Shown: positions 16,618 through 26,746, counted from the stretch's first letter. The stretch is 64,000 nucleotides of DNA from Burkholderiales bacterium (GCA_026932235.1 JAIXKR010000130.1:1-64000), one strand, 5' to 3'. Notes: generated by a model from the sequence alone, not told the origin. Numbers and translations: made by a program.

Positions 16618-18759
16618 TCAGCGCTGCGCCCCAAGCGCCACGGCGCCGCGCACCTCGAAGCGCACGCGTTGCACTTCCCGGCCCTGGGCATCGACGAGGC
16701 TGAGCTCATGGCGACCGGGCCAGGGGGCCCAGCGGATGCGCTCGCCGTGGCCCAGCGATCGGCCGTCGAGCAGCCACTGCCCGCGGCTGCCTTCGAAGCT
16801 GATGCGCTGCACCTCGGGCGGCATGTCGGGGTCGAGCGCGAAGATCGCGCCGTCCTGCGGGCTGCGGATGCCCGGCAGCGCATGGTCGCTGCGCGCGACG
16901 ATGGCGCCCGCCGGCTCGGTGCCGGGCAGGAACCACTCGGGACGCGGCGGCTCCTCGTCGCGGGCGTAGAGCACGCGGGCGCGGACGAGCTTCGGCGGCG
17001 GCTGCGGGGCACGCGAGGGTCGGCCTTCGTGCAAGGCCTCGACCAGGGCGTGCCAGATGGGCGCGGCGCCGCTGACGCCGCTGACCGCATGCATGGGCGC
17101 GCCGCTGGCGTTGCCGATCCACACCGCGACGGTGAAGCGGTCGCTGAAGCCCACGCACCAGTTGTCGCGCATGTCCTTGCTGGTGCCGGTCTTCACCGCA
17201 GCGAAGCCGCGCGTGCGCAATGCGCTGTCGAGGCCGAAGGTGCGCACGCGCGCGTTGTTGTCGGCGAGGATGTCGACGACCTGGTGCACCGCCGCGGGGT
17301 CGAGCAGCCGCCGCGGCGCTTCGCGCGCCGTGCCGGGCAGGGCAGGCGCGCTGTGCCAGCCCCGGTTGGCCAGCGTGCGGTAGGCATTGGCGAGCGCGAG
17401 CAGCGTCACGTCGGCGCTGCCGAGCGCCAGGCTCGCGCCGTACCAGCCCGCGGGCTCGGGAAGGGCCAGGCCCAGGTCCAGCAGCCGCCGGTGCAGGGCG
17501 TCGGGCGGCAGCATCTGGCCCACGCGCACGGCCGGGATGTTCAGGCTCGCGCCCAGCGCCGTGCGCGCGCTCACGCGGCCCTTGAAGCGGCGGTCGTAGT
17601 TCTGCGGGCGGTAGACGCCGTCGGCGGTGGCGATGCCCGTGGGCGCGTCGTCGAGCAGGCTGGCCGGCGTGATCAGCCGCTGCTCGAAGGCGAGTTCGTA
17701 GACGAAGGGCTTGAGCGCCGATCCCGGCTGGCGCGGCGCGCGTACGCCGTCGACCTCGGCCGCCGCCGAGGCGCCGTGCGCACCGACCCAGGCCAGCGGC
17801 GCACCGCTTTCGTTGTCGAGCACGAGCACGGCGCCGTCCTCGACCTGGCGGCCCTGCAGTTCGGCCAGCTGGCGCTGCAGCAGCCGCACCGCCAGCCGCT
17901 GCAGCCGGGCATCGAGCGTGCTGCGCTGCGCGGGCGGACCGTCGGCACGCAGCGCCAGGCGCGCGTAGTGCGGCGCGAGCTGCTCACCCAGCGGCATGCC
18001 CGGCCGCTGCAGCAGCGCCTGCGCGGCCCGCATCTGCACGCCCGTGCAGTCCTGCTGCATGGACTTCAGAACGCCGCAGGCACGCCGGGCCACGAGCGCG
18101 GCGTCGGCGTTGGGGCCACGCAGCAGCGCCGCGGCGATCGCGGCCTCCTGCGCGTCGAGGCCGCTGGCGTGCTTGGCGAACAGCATCTGCGACAGCGCCT
18201 CGATGCCCACCAGCTCGCCGCGGAACGGAACCGAGTTCAGGTAGGCCTCGATGATCTGCGCCTTGCTCCAGCGCGCCTCGAGCCGCTGCGCCAGCACCAC
18301 CTGGCCGAGCTTCTGCCACGCGCTGCGGCCGCCCGCGGGCCGCGCCAGGCCCGCGTCGAGCAGGCCGGCGAGCTGCATCGTCAGCGTCGAGGCGCCGCGC
18401 GTGCGCTCGTTGAGCAAGCGGCCCCAGGCGCTGCGCGCGGCTGCGGCCCAATCGACGCCGCCGTGCGACCAGAAGCTGCGGTCCTCGCTCATCACCACCG
18501 CCTGCAGCAGCGCCGGCGAGAGCTCGTGCAACGGCACCCAGGCCAGACGCCGCACGCGGTCGTCCACGCGCAGCGTCTGCAGCGGCGTGCCGTGGCGATC
18601 GAGCAGCGTGAGGTCGGAGACGCGGTGCGCGGCCTTCACGGCCTCGAAGCGCGGCAGCTCGGCGCGCGCCGCAGGCGCCGGCAGCGCCAGTGTCAGCGCG
18701 GCGGCGACCGCGAGCGTCGGCAGCAGCCCCCTCACCGCGCCCTCTTCACGGCGCGCCAT
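16618..18759 (-). CDS. pbpC: Penicillin-binding protein 1C (bifunctional glycosyltransferase/transpeptidase)
   Basis: PBP1C builds peptidoglycan glycan strands. The 713-residue protein has an N-terminal signal anchor, a GT51 domain with catalytic Glu92 (VVMSEDRSFWSHGGVDW) and RGASTLTMQLAGLL, then a transpeptidase domain with Ser347-x-x-Lys350 (PGSALKPFVY), Ser405-Leu-Asn407 and Lys523-Thr-Gly. The C-terminal 90 residues, from about ARSDHALPGIRSPQDGAIF onward, form the BiPBP_C domain special to PBP1C. Its ATG overlaps the stop of the alpha-2-macroglobulin gene by one base (TGATG), so the two are translated together, the classical pairing in which the macroglobulin protects a cell whose wall repair is under way. 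Confidence 0.95.
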   Translation of the reverse strand: MARREEGAVRGLLPTLAVAAALTLALPAPAARAELPRFEAVKAAHRVSDLTLLDRHGTPLQTLRVDDRVRRLAWVPLHELSPALLQAVVMSEDRSFWSHGGVDWAAAARSAWGRLLNERTRGASTLTMQLAGLLDAGLARPAGGRSAWQKLGQVVLAQRLEARWSKAQIIEAYLNSVPFRGELVGIEALSQMLFAKHASGLDAQEAAIAAALLRGPNADAALVARRACGVLKSMQQDCTGVQMRAAQALLQRPGMPLGEQLAPHYARLALRADGPPAQRSTLDARLQRLAVRLLQRQLAELQGRQVEDGAVLVLDNESGAPLAWVGAHGASAAAEVDGVRAPRQPGSALKPFVYELAFEQRLITPASLLDDAPTGIATADGVYRPQNYDRRFKGRVSARTALGASLNIPAVRVGQMLPPDALHRRLLDLGLALPEPAGWYGASLALGSADVTLLALANAYRTLANRGWHSAPALPGTAREAPRRLLDPAAVHQVVDILADNNARVRTFGLDSALRTRGFAAVKTGTSKDMRDNWCVGFSDRFTVAVWIGNASGAPMHAVSGVSGAAPIWHALVEALHEGRPSRAPQPPPKLVRARVLYARDEEPPRPEWFLPGTEPAGAIVARSDHALPGIRSPQDGAIFALDPDMPPEVQRISFEGSRGQWLLDGRSLGHGERIRWAPWPGRHELSLVDAQGREVQRVRFEVRGAVALGAQR

Positions 18760-21700
18760 CAGCGCAGCACCTCGAGCGCGGCGTTGGGCGCCTCGCCGAA
18801 GCTGTCGGGCGCGTACAAGGCCTGCACCCGCGTCGGCGGCAGCGTGAAGTGCCCGGCGCTGTTCAGGCGCAGCGTGTACTCGACGACGTGGCGCCCGCGC
18901 GGCATGAACCCGTAGTAGCGCCGGAAGGCCTCGGTGGCACGCTCGTCGTAGGCGACCCAGGCCTCGCCTTCGCTGCGCTCGCCGCGCGTGGCGAGCTGGG
19001 AATCGCGCGCCAGGCCGCTGCCCAGGACGGTCGCGCCGGCGGGCAAGGGGTCGCTGAGCACGACCCAGCTGCGGTCGGCGCCGGCCTGGACCTCGAGCCG
19101 CACGCGCACGATGTCGCCTCGCGACCACTGCCCGGCCTGCCGCTGCTGCAGGGCAACGACGCTGCGCACGACGCCAAAACCCGCGTGCAGCGGCTGCGTG
19201 AGCGGCAGCGCCGCCAGCGCCTGCACGCTCGCCCAGGGCCGGCCCGCGCCCTCGTGCGCCAGCTCCAGCGTGGCCGCGGCGGGCGGCCAGGGCAGGCGCA
19301 GCGTGCCACCCTGCGGGGCGCGGCTCCAGTCCAGCGCCTGCTCGGCGCCGGCGACGCGCGCGCGGGTCCGCCCGCCGGGCGCGGCGGACTCGAAGCGGCG
19401 CGAGAAGCCGCGCAACGCCAGCACGCCCCAGACGTTGGCCGTCGTCGTCCCCCAGGCGCCGCCGCGCTGCCGCGCCAGCGCGCCGCTGACCATGCGCGGC
19501 AGCTCGTCCCGCCAGACCGGGTCGTCGAGCACCGCAAGGATGAGCCGCAGCGCGTTCGCGTCCGCGCCGTCCATCAGCCACCACCAGTCGTCGCCGGCCT
19601 CGTCGGCGAAACCGAGCGTGCTGCCGCTGAACGCCAGCCTCGTGCGCAAGAGCTGCTGCACTTGCGCCAGGCGCTGCGCGTGCGCGGCGACGTCGGGCAT
19701 GCGCTGCAGGATGGTGAGCCAGTCGATCAGCGCCGAGGTCGGCCACTGCTCCGGGTGCAGCGCGATGGAACCGAGCAGGCGCGGGCTGGCGCGGCCCCAG
19801 CGCGCCAGGGCGGCGATCGCCGCCAGCTTGCGCACCTCGAGGTCGGCGCGCGGGCTCCAGAAGCGCCGCTCGATGCGGCCTTCGACGAAGGCCAGCAGTC
19901 CGCCGATCATCTGCTCGGCCAGCGCCTTGGGCAGCGGCAGCCCGGCCTCGTGCGCGAGGGCCAACAGGTGCGCGCTGAGGCGGTCGCTGCCGCGTGCGGG
20001 GTCCCCCGGTCGCGGCGGGAAGTAGGCCGCCAGGCCGTCGTCGTCGAGGTAGCCCGGCAGCGCATCGACGAGCCGCGCCCAGGCGTCGTCGGCGCCCAGG
20101 CCGACCGCCTTGGCCACCTGCTGTTCGAGGCAGGTGTAGGGATAGCGCTCGAAGAAGCGCCGCAGGCCCGGCAGATCGCCGGCCAGCCGCGCTTGCAGGC
20201 CGATGTCCAGCCCGCCGCCGGGCAAGGCGCCGGCCGGCCTCTGCACCGGCAGTCTCAGCGCGCCGTCGAGCTGGTGGATGCTGGCCTGCAGCACGCGCGG
20301 CGGCACCGCGGGCTCGACGCGCTGCGTGAGGCGCAGGCGGTCGCGCGCGCTGCCGCCCTGCTCCTGCACCTCGGCCTTCCAGGTGATCGCCTGCGCGCCC
20401 GCCGGCACGCTCACCGGCCAGCTGATCTCGCGCGCGCCGCCGGCCGGCAGGCTGAGGTCCTGCGGCGCGAGCGCCGGCAGCGGCGTCGCCGCCGCCCCCA
20501 CGCCGTCCGCGGGTGCGGCCTCGCCCTGCAGCGTGGCACGCAGCGTCATCGCACGCGCCGTGGTGTTGCGCAGCGTCAGCACGGCGTCGAAGCGGTCGCC
20601 TTCGCGCACCAGCGGCGGCAGGCCCGGCAGCAGTTGCAGGTCCTGCGTGACGGCCAGCGTCGCGCTGCCGGTGCCGAAGCGCTGCGCGCCGTCGTCGGCG
20701 ATGGCCACGAGCCGGAAGCGCGTCAGCGAATCGTTCAGCGGCACTTCGATCGTCGCTTCGCCGCGCGCGTCCAGGGCCACGCGCGGCTGCCACAGCAGCA
20801 GCGTGTCGAAGAGCTCGCGCGTGGGCGCGCGCCCGCCGCCGCCGCCCGCGGGCACCGCCTTGCGGCCGAAGTGGCGCCGGCCGATGACCTCGCTCTGCGC
20901 GGTCGAGGTCTGCACGCCCCAGGCGCGCTCGCGCATCAGGCCTTGCAGCAGGTCCCAGCTCGTGTTCTCCTGCAACGCGAGCAGCCCCTCGTCGACCGCG
21001 GCGAAGGCCAGCTCCGCGCCCGGCACCGGCCTGCCGCCCTGCTGCACCTGCACGCGCACGCGCGCCGTCTGGCGCACGCCGTAGCGGGGTTTCTCGGGCG
21101 TCACGCGTACCTGCAGCTCGTGGGCCCCGAGACCGACCTGCAGCGCCGCCACGCCGAGACGAAAGCTCGGCCGCGCGAGGTCGACCATCGCCGTCGGCGG
21201 CTGGTACTCGCGCCCCTCGTACCAGTAGGCGCGCGCCCATTCCAGCGGCGAGCGCCAACCCCAGCGCAGGAGCGAGGACCACGGCACCTCGCGCACGCGT
21301 CCACGCAAGGCGAGCACGCTCACGAAGACGTTGGGCGCATGCGCGGGCTCGATCTTCACCTGCACCTGCGGGTCGTCGCCGCGCAGCGTCACGACTTGCG
21401 CGTCGATCACGCCCTCGCGCTCGACGGTGACGAGTGCCGTCGCCTCGCGAAACGGCATGCGCACCTGCAGCCTCGCCACCTCGCCGCCTTCGTAGCGGCG
21501 CTTGTCGGGAACGAGCTCGATGCGGTCGTCGGCCTCGGCGTCGAACCAGAGCTGGCCGGCGCGCGTCACCCACACCGTGGCCGCGGCCTCGGCGCGGCGC
21601 CCGGCATCGTCCTGGGCCTGCACGATCAGTTCGACCTCGCCGGCGTCCTGCAACTGCAGTTCGCATTCGAGGCGGCCGAAGGCGTCGCTGCGGCCGCGGC

Positions 21701-24644
21701 AGAGCTCGCCCAGGTCCTGCAGCTCGCTGCGGTGGTCCCAGGCGTAGAAGCCGCCGACGAGGCGCCGCCGCGTGCTGAAACCGCGCACGATGCGTCCCCG
21801 CACCGACAGCGCCTGGCCTTTCAGCGGCCGGCCCGCGGTGTCGAGCGCAAGCGCCGTGACGCGCGCGCGCCCCCGCACGGCGGCGAAACCGCCGGTGCGG
21901 ATTCCCGGCACCACCGCCGCCGGCCACAGCGGCACGCTGGCGGCGACCGTCTGCACCTCGCCCACCGGGTCGCGGAACTCGACTTCGGCCAGCAGCTCGC
22001 TGGCCCGCTCGATCGACGGCAGCGCGTCCACGTCGAAGCGCGCCGCGCCGTGCGCGTCGGTGCGCAGCGCGACGCGATCGGCGACGAGACGGCCGCCGTC
22101 CGCCGGCGCGTCGTCCTCGGCTGCGTCGGCGACGAGCTGTCCGTCCGCACGCAGCTTGCGCGGCGCATCGAAGACGAAGCCTTCGTAGCCGTCGAAGGAC
22201 GGATCACGCGGGCGCAGCCAGGCCTGACCCTGCGCCGGCGCCGCGGCCAGCGCGCCGCCGTTGAGGTAGGCCAGATGCAGGTCCAGCGCCAGTGCGCGTG
22301 GCGCCACCGCGCCGCCGGCCAGCGCCTGCGGCGGCGCCAGCCGCGCGTCCAGCAGCGGCACGCGAAAGGCCTCGACGCGGAACTCGCCCGCGCCCGCGCC
22401 CGAGCCCGAGCGCGCGTCGTCGCCGCCCTGCGCACGCACGAGCTCGACCTGGTAGCGCCCGAGTGCCGCCGTCACCGGGATCGTCCACTGCGAGGTCGCG
22501 CTGCGCACGCCCTGCCAGGCCAGCGGCACGAGCTGCTCGCGCCCGCTGCCCACGTGCACCAGGCGCGCGTGCGTGGGCAGTTCCTGCGCCGAGGGCAGCG
22601 ACAGCCCTCCGGCGCGCTCCCCGCGCAGGAAGTGCTTCATCGACACCGTCTGCCCGGCGCGCAGCAGCGTGCGGTCGAATACCGTGTGCGCGATGCGCTC
22701 GGGCGCCGGGTCGTCGCTCACCGGCAGCGCGAAGCGCCAGGGCTCGATGCCCTTGTTCCAGCCCTCGAAGACGAAGGCCATGTCCTCGACGCCGTCGGCG
22801 CCGGCCTTGCGCGCGCTCACGAACAAGGCCTCGTCGTCCTCGCAGTCGGACGGCGCCCGCAGCCGCTGCGGCACGCGCGCGAGGCCTCGCGCGTCGCTGC
22901 GGCCGTGCCACAGCGCGCGGCCGCGGCAGTCGGAGATCGCCAGCGCGGCACCGTCCACGGGGCGCGCACGGTCCAGCGTCGTCACCCAGACGAGCGCGTC
23001 CTCGCGCCCCTGCTTGAAGTGCACCGCCAGGTTGGTGACGAGCACGCCCGTGCGCACATGCATCGGCGCCGCGGGGTCGAGCAGCGCCGCGCCGAGGCGG
23101 CGCGACTCGACCTCGACGACGTGATAGCCCGGCTGCGGCAAGGGCAGCCCGACGACCTCGAGCGCGCGCGGCGGCCCGTCCACCGGACGCGGCAGCGTCA
23201 GCCGCCGGGCATCGGGCTCGTCCGCGAGCAGCGAGCGTTCGCGCGTGGCGATCGTGCGCTCGACCTTGCGGCGCACGCGGCGGCCGCGCGCGTCCGTCTC
23301 CTCCTGCCATTCGAACCACTGCGCTTCGGGCAGGCCGAGTTCGCGCGCGGACAGGCGGCTCTCGTGCCAGCGCCGCAGCCGGCGGTACCAGGCGATGATC
23401 TCGGCGTCTCCCTGGACGCGCTTGACGCGCACCTGGCCCGATGCCGCGTCGGCCCGCAGTTCGTCCTGCAGATGGCGCAGCGTGATCGGCAGTGCGGCCT
23501 GCGCGCCGGCCTCGAGCACGCCGAAGGGCGCCGCCGCGAACTTCGCCAGCGGCGGCGCCTCGCCCGTGGCCACCGCCAGGGGGAAGCTGCGCGCGTTCGC
23601 GAGGTCGCGCCCGCTCACGTCCTTCAGCCCGTCGGGGAGCCGCACCGCGTACTGCGCGCCTTCGGCGAAGCGGCCACCGGCGCCCCTGAACACGAGCTCA
23701 TGCACTTCGGTGCTGCGATCGTCGGCGTCGAAGAAGGGCGCGATCGGCGGCCCGCCCGCCGCGGGCTGCAGGCGCGCCTGCGCGGCCAAGGCGCGCGGCA
23801 CCGGCGCGGAGAAGCGCAGCACGAAGGGCCTCACCGGCATGCAGGGGGCGCTCGCGCGCTCGCGCGCGCAGGTGAACTCGGCCTGGAAGGCCTCGCGCAC
23901 GCGGAAGTCCAGCCGCTGCTCGTGGCGGGTGACGAGCGCCGGCGACTGCCGCGCCGCGATGCCCGCGCCCCAGACGAGCTGCAGGCGCGCGCCCGGTGGC
24001 AAGGGGCGCGCACAGCGCGCAACGAGGATGCGCTCGGCCTCGGGCAGCAGGCCGCGGGCCTGCAGCAGCGCCTGCCGCGCGGCGCCGGCCAGCGGCTGCA
24101 GCGGCAGCCGCTCGGCGAGGGCATCGACCTCGCAGGCGGCGCGCGCCAGCGCCTGCGCTTCGTCGACCGGGCCGCTCAGGTGCAGGATGAAGTGCTGCTC
24201 CTCCTCGATCGTCGCGCCCGCCCAGGGCTCGCTGCGCAGCACCGCCGGCCCGCCGGTCGAGAACGCGAAGCGGCTGCGCCCCTCGAGCGCGCCGTCCAGC
24301 GGCAGCCAGCCCTTCTTCGGTTCGAGCGTGCACTGCACCCCGGGCGGCAGCGGCCTGGCGAAGTCCCAGGCCCAGCGGCGCTCGTCCAGCCAGCGCCCGC
24401 GGCCGCCGATGTCGCTGCCGCGGCAGGAGAGCGTCACCGGGTCGGCAGCGCGCAGGTCTCCCGCGGGAACGACGGCGCGGTCGAAGCGCACGACGACCTG
24501 GCTCGCGCTCGCGACCTCGCCTTCGGGGCTGACGCCGACGATGGTGGCTGCGCGCGCCGCGCCGCCGGCTGCGCCACCGAGAACCAGGGCAGCCAGGCCG
24601 GCGAGCGCGGCGCTGGCCAGGCGACGCTGCATCGCTGTCGTCAT
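18759..24644 (-). CDS. Bacterial alpha-2-macroglobulin (YfhM/ECAM-like), thioester type
   Basis: A very large (about 1961 residues) periplasmic protease trap. It begins with a signal peptide (RLASAALAGLAALVLGGAAGGAARA) and has no lipobox cysteine, unlike the lipoprotein E. coli YfhM of about 1650 residues, so it is probably soluble. Macroglobulin-like domains fill the first 1300 residues; the thioester motif CLEQ lies at residues 1505-1508 in RYPYTCLEQQVAKAVG, so covalent trapping should be possible. A complement-type alpha-toroid and receptor-binding-like domain follow. I used ATG 24644 (TTAMQRRL); ATG 24632 is equally possible. It is co-translated with pbpC downstream. Confidence 0.92.
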   Translation of the reverse strand: MTTAMQRRLASAALAGLAALVLGGAAGGAARAATIVGVSPEGEVASASQVVVRFDRAVVPAGDLRAADPVTLSCRGSDIGGRGRWLDERRWAWDFARPLPPGVQCTLEPKKGWLPLDGALEGRSRFAFSTGGPAVLRSEPWAGATIEEEQHFILHLSGPVDEAQALARAACEVDALAERLPLQPLAGAARQALLQARGLLPEAERILVARCARPLPPGARLQLVWGAGIAARQSPALVTRHEQRLDFRVREAFQAEFTCARERASAPCMPVRPFVLRFSAPVPRALAAQARLQPAAGGPPIAPFFDADDRSTEVHELVFRGAGGRFAEGAQYAVRLPDGLKDVSGRDLANARSFPLAVATGEAPPLAKFAAAPFGVLEAGAQAALPITLRHLQDELRADAASGQVRVKRVQGDAEIIAWYRRLRRWHESRLSARELGLPEAQWFEWQEETDARGRRVRRKVERTIATRERSLLADEPDARRLTLPRPVDGPPRALEVVGLPLPQPGYHVVEVESRRLGAALLDPAAPMHVRTGVLVTNLAVHFKQGREDALVWVTTLDRARPVDGAALAISDCRGRALWHGRSDARGLARVPQRLRAPSDCEDDEALFVSARKAGADGVEDMAFVFEGWNKGIEPWRFALPVSDDPAPERIAHTVFDRTLLRAGQTVSMKHFLRGERAGGLSLPSAQELPTHARLVHVGSGREQLVPLAWQGVRSATSQWTIPVTAALGRYQVELVRAQGGDDARSGSGAGAGEFRVEAFRVPLLDARLAPPQALAGGAVAPRALALDLHLAYLNGGALAAAPAQGQAWLRPRDPSFDGYEGFVFDAPRKLRADGQLVADAAEDDAPADGGRLVADRVALRTDAHGAARFDVDALPSIERASELLAEVEFRDPVGEVQTVAASVPLWPAAVVPGIRTGGFAAVRGRARVTALALDTAGRPLKGQALSVRGRIVRGFSTRRRLVGGFYAWDHRSELQDLGELCRGRSDAFGRLECELQLQDAGEVELIVQAQDDAGRRAEAAATVWVTRAGQLWFDAEADDRIELVPDKRRYEGGEVARLQVRMPFREATALVTVEREGVIDAQVVTLRGDDPQVQVKIEPAHAPNVFVSVLALRGRVREVPWSSLLRWGWRSPLEWARAYWYEGREYQPPTAMVDLARPSFRLGVAALQVGLGAHELQVRVTPEKPRYGVRQTARVRVQVQQGGRPVPGAELAFAAVDEGLLALQENTSWDLLQGLMRERAWGVQTSTAQSEVIGRRHFGRKAVPAGGGGGRAPTRELFDTLLLWQPRVALDARGEATIEVPLNDSLTRFRLVAIADDGAQRFGTGSATLAVTQDLQLLPGLPPLVREGDRFDAVLTLRNTTARAMTLRATLQGEAAPADGVGAAATPLPALAPQDLSLPAGGAREISWPVSVPAGAQAITWKAEVQEQGGSARDRLRLTQRVEPAVPPRVLQASIHQLDGALRLPVQRPAGALPGGGLDIGLQARLAGDLPGLRRFFERYPYTCLEQQVAKAVGLGADDAWARLVDALPGYLDDDGLAAYFPPRPGDPARGSDRLSAHLLALAHEAGLPLPKALAEQMIGGLLAFVEGRIERRFWSPRADLEVRKLAAIAALARWGRASPRLLGSIALHPEQWPTSALIDWLTILQRMPDVAAHAQRLAQVQQLLRTRLAFSGSTLGFADEAGDDWWWLMDGADANALRLILAVLDDPVWRDELPRMVSGALARQRGGAWGTTTANVWGVLALRGFSRRFESAAPGGRTRARVAGAEQALDWSRAPQGGTLRLPWPPAAATLELAHEGAGRPWASVQALAALPLTQPLHAGFGVVRSVVALQQRQAGQWSRGDIVRVRLEVQAGADRSWVVLSDPLPAGATVLGSGLARDSQLATRGERSEGEAWVAYDERATEAFRRYYGFMPRGRHVVEYTLRLNSAGHFTLPPTRVQALYAPDSFGEAPNAALEVLR

Positions 24645-24681
24645 CGCCGTCTCGTCGCCGTGGCGCACCGCGGGGAGGAAG

Positions 24682-26070
24682 TCAGCGCGCACCGTAGCGC
24701 CGTTCGAGGTAGTCCAGCAGCGTGCGCAGCGTCTGCGCCTCGCCGCCCACCGGGCGCCCCGGGCGCGCGGCGTCGTTCCAGGCGAAGAGGTCGATGTGCA
24801 GCCAGGGCAGCTCGGCGGGAACGAAGTCGGCAAGAAAGAGCGCGGCCGTCACCGCGCCGGCCATCGGCCCCTTGCCGGTGTTGACGATGTCGGCGATGTC
24901 GCTCCCGATGCGATCGTGGTAGTCGCTCCACAGCGGCAGCTGCCAGAGCGGATCGTGCAGCGCCAGGCCGCGGTCGACGAGTTCGCGCGCCAGCGTCGTG
25001 TCGCGGCAGAAGAGCGCCGGCAGCTGCGGCCCCAGCGCCACGCGCGCCGCGCCGGTGAGCGTGGCGAGGTCGACGATCAGCTCGGGCTCGTCCTCGACCG
25101 CCAGCGCCAGCGCATCGCAGAGCACGACGCGCCCTTCGGCGTCGGTGTTGCCGATCTCGATGTGGAGGCCCTTGCGCGTGCGCAGCACGTCGCCCGGGCG
25201 CAGCGCGTTGCCGGCGATGCTGTTCTCCACCGCCGGGATCAGCACGCGCAGGCGCAGCGGCAGCGCCAGCGCCATGATCATGCGCGCCAGGCCGAGCACG
25301 TTGGCCGCGCCGCCCATGTCCTTCTTCATGAGGCGCATGCCCTCGGCGGACTTGATGTCCAGGCCGCCGCTGTCGAAGCACACGCCCTTGCCGACCAGCG
25401 TCACGCGCGGGTCGCGCGGCCTGCCCCAGTTGATCTCGATGAGGCGCGGCGCGCGCGCCTTGGCGTCGGCCGCGCGGCCGACGGCGTGGATCGCCGGCAG
25501 CCCTTGCGCCAGCAGCTCGTCGCCCACCACCTGGCGGAAGCGGGCGCCGTACGCCTTGGCCAGCGCCTGCGCGGCGGCGGCGAGCTGCGCCGGGCCCATG
25601 TCCTCGGCCGGCGTGTCGACGAGATCGCGCACCATCGTGATCGACTCGGCGAGGACGAGGCCGCGCCGTGCGCCCTCGCTGGCCGCGAGCTCGAGCTGCG
25701 CCGCCGCACGCGGGCGCTTGCGGTAGCGATCGAAGGCATGGCTGCCGAGCTGCCAGGACAGCGCCGCGGCCTGCGGCTGCAGCGCCAGGCCGCCGTCGGC
25801 AAGACGATAGCGGCCCTCGGGCAGCGCACGCGGCAGAAGCGACAGCGCATAGGGATGGTCGAGGCCGTGCACGCCGGCCCAGACGGCGGCAAGCCGGCCA
25901 TCCTCGCCCGGCAGCAGCGCAAAGCTGTCGGGCGCCGCCTTGAAGCCCAGCGTCTGCAACCAGCGCCGCTGCGCCTGCGGCAGCGCCGCGGCGGCAGCAG
26001 CGAAGCCGGCAGCATCGACGGCGTGGATGGGAACGGCGGCAGCGGCGGGCTTCTTCAGGCGAACGGACAT
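24682..26070 (-). CDS. M17-family leucyl aminopeptidase
   Basis: A cytosolic di-zinc/manganese aminopeptidase of 462 residues. The catalytic domain has VGKGVCFDSGGLDIKSA, MKKDMGGAANVLG, the signature NTDAEGRVVLCDAL and LATLTGAARVALGP, all metal or active-site segments of the family. The N-terminal 170 residues are shorter and divergent from PepA, as in the PepA-related 'leucyl aminopeptidase family' branch; DNA-binding function of PepA should not be assumed. ATG 26070 is used because MSVRLKKP begins the domain and the upstream frame has no conservation. The gene is 37 bases before the alpha-2-macroglobulin gene, same strand, possibly one transcript. Confidence 0.92.
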   Translation of the reverse strand: MSVRLKKPAAAAVPIHAVDAAGFAAAAAALPQAQRRWLQTLGFKAAPDSFALLPGEDGRLAAVWAGVHGLDHPYALSLLPRALPEGRYRLADGGLALQPQAAALSWQLGSHAFDRYRKRPRAAAQLELAASEGARRGLVLAESITMVRDLVDTPAEDMGPAQLAAAAQALAKAYGARFRQVVGDELLAQGLPAIHAVGRAADAKARAPRLIEINWGRPRDPRVTLVGKGVCFDSGGLDIKSAEGMRLMKKDMGGAANVLGLARMIMALALPLRLRVLIPAVENSIAGNALRPGDVLRTRKGLHIEIGNTDAEGRVVLCDALALAVEDEPELIVDLATLTGAARVALGPQLPALFCRDTTLARELVDRGLALHDPLWQLPLWSDYHDRIGSDIADIVNTGKGPMAGAVTAALFLADFVPAELPWLHIDLFAWNDAARPGRPVGGEAQTLRTLLDYLERRYGAR

Positions 26071-26170
26071 GGGACTCTCGCGGCGAGGACAACGGAACCG
26101 AACACGCACGCGATGATCGCACCGGGCGCATCTCGGCACCCGGCTTTGCGGCAAGGCGCCGGCCGCCCAC

Positions 26171-26195
26171 AAAGACGTATACTGGATGCCTCTTT
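26171..26195 (+). promoter_or_regulatory. Imperfect inverted repeat over the nsrR promoter, candidate NsrR operator
   Basis: AAAGACGTAT, five spacer bases and ATGCCTCTTT form two 10-bp arms matching at 8 of 10 positions. The arms resemble the AAGATGC-type half-sites of NsrR. The -10-like TATACT (26178-26183) lies inside, so a repressor bound here would block transcription of nsrR and the genes behind it. Confidence 0.5.
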
Positions 26196-26206
26196 GCGGA
26201 AGCTGC

Positions 26207-26746
26207 ATGCGTCTTGCCGACTACACCGACTACACGATGCGCGTGCTGATGTACTGCGCAGCCCGGCCCGCGCGCCTGGTGACGATCAGCGAGATCGCCG
26301 CGGAGCACGGCATCTCGCGCAACCACCTGATGAAGATCGTCACCGACCTCGGCCGACAGGGGGTGCTGCAGACGATGCGAGGGCGCGGCGGCGGGCTGCG
26401 GCTGCTGAAGGATCCGGGCCAGATCCGCGTCGCCGACGTGATCCGCGCGGCCGAGACCGACTTCCGCCTCGTCGAGTGCTTCGACGCGCGCACGAGCCGC
26501 TGCACGCTGACGCCGTCCTGCGGCCTCAAAGGCCTGCTGCAGGAGGCCATGCAGGCCTACTTCACGGTGCTCGAGAGCAAGTCGCTCGCCGACCTCGTCA
26601 CGGCGCGACCCGCCGGCGCGCAGGCATCCGCGACACCGATCACGGTTCACCGCAGCGCAAGCGCGGCGACGGCAACCACCGCTGCCGGGCCGGGCGCGCC
26701 GCGGCGCACGCGGCGCAGCCGCGACCGGGAGCATGCCGATGCCTGA
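26207..26746 (+). CDS. nsrR: NsrR, Rrf2-family nitric-oxide-sensing repressor
   Basis: NsrR is an iron-sulfur repressor released from DNA by nitric oxide. Residues 1-80 form the winged helix of the Rrf2 family (MRLADYTDYTMRVLMYCAAR, SRNHLMKIVTDLGRQG). The cluster cysteines are Cys91, Cys99 and Cys105 (ECFDARTSRCTLTPSCGLKG), close to Cys91/96/102 of E. coli NsrR but with seven residues instead of four between the first two. The 35-residue C-terminal tail is Ala/Arg-rich and unconserved. ATG 26207 gives the family start. The gene leads an operon with a hemerythrin and a DUF2249 gene, overlapping the former by eight bases. Confidence 0.9.
   Translation: MRLADYTDYTMRVLMYCAARPARLVTISEIAAEHGISRNHLMKIVTDLGRQGVLQTMRGRGGGLRLLKDPGQIRVADVIRAAETDFRLVECFDARTSRCTLTPSCGLKGLLQEAMQAYFTVLESKSLADLVTARPAGAQASATPITVHRSASAATATTAAGPGAPRRTRRSRDREHADA

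Noticed and set aside
18690..24884. Plus-strand open frame of more than 2000 codons opposite the alpha-2-macroglobulin gene
   Set aside because: Its composition (Arg, Gln, His, Ala) is that of an antisense shadow in high-GC DNA and no domain is visible; the minus strand encodes a full macroglobulin with CLEQ.
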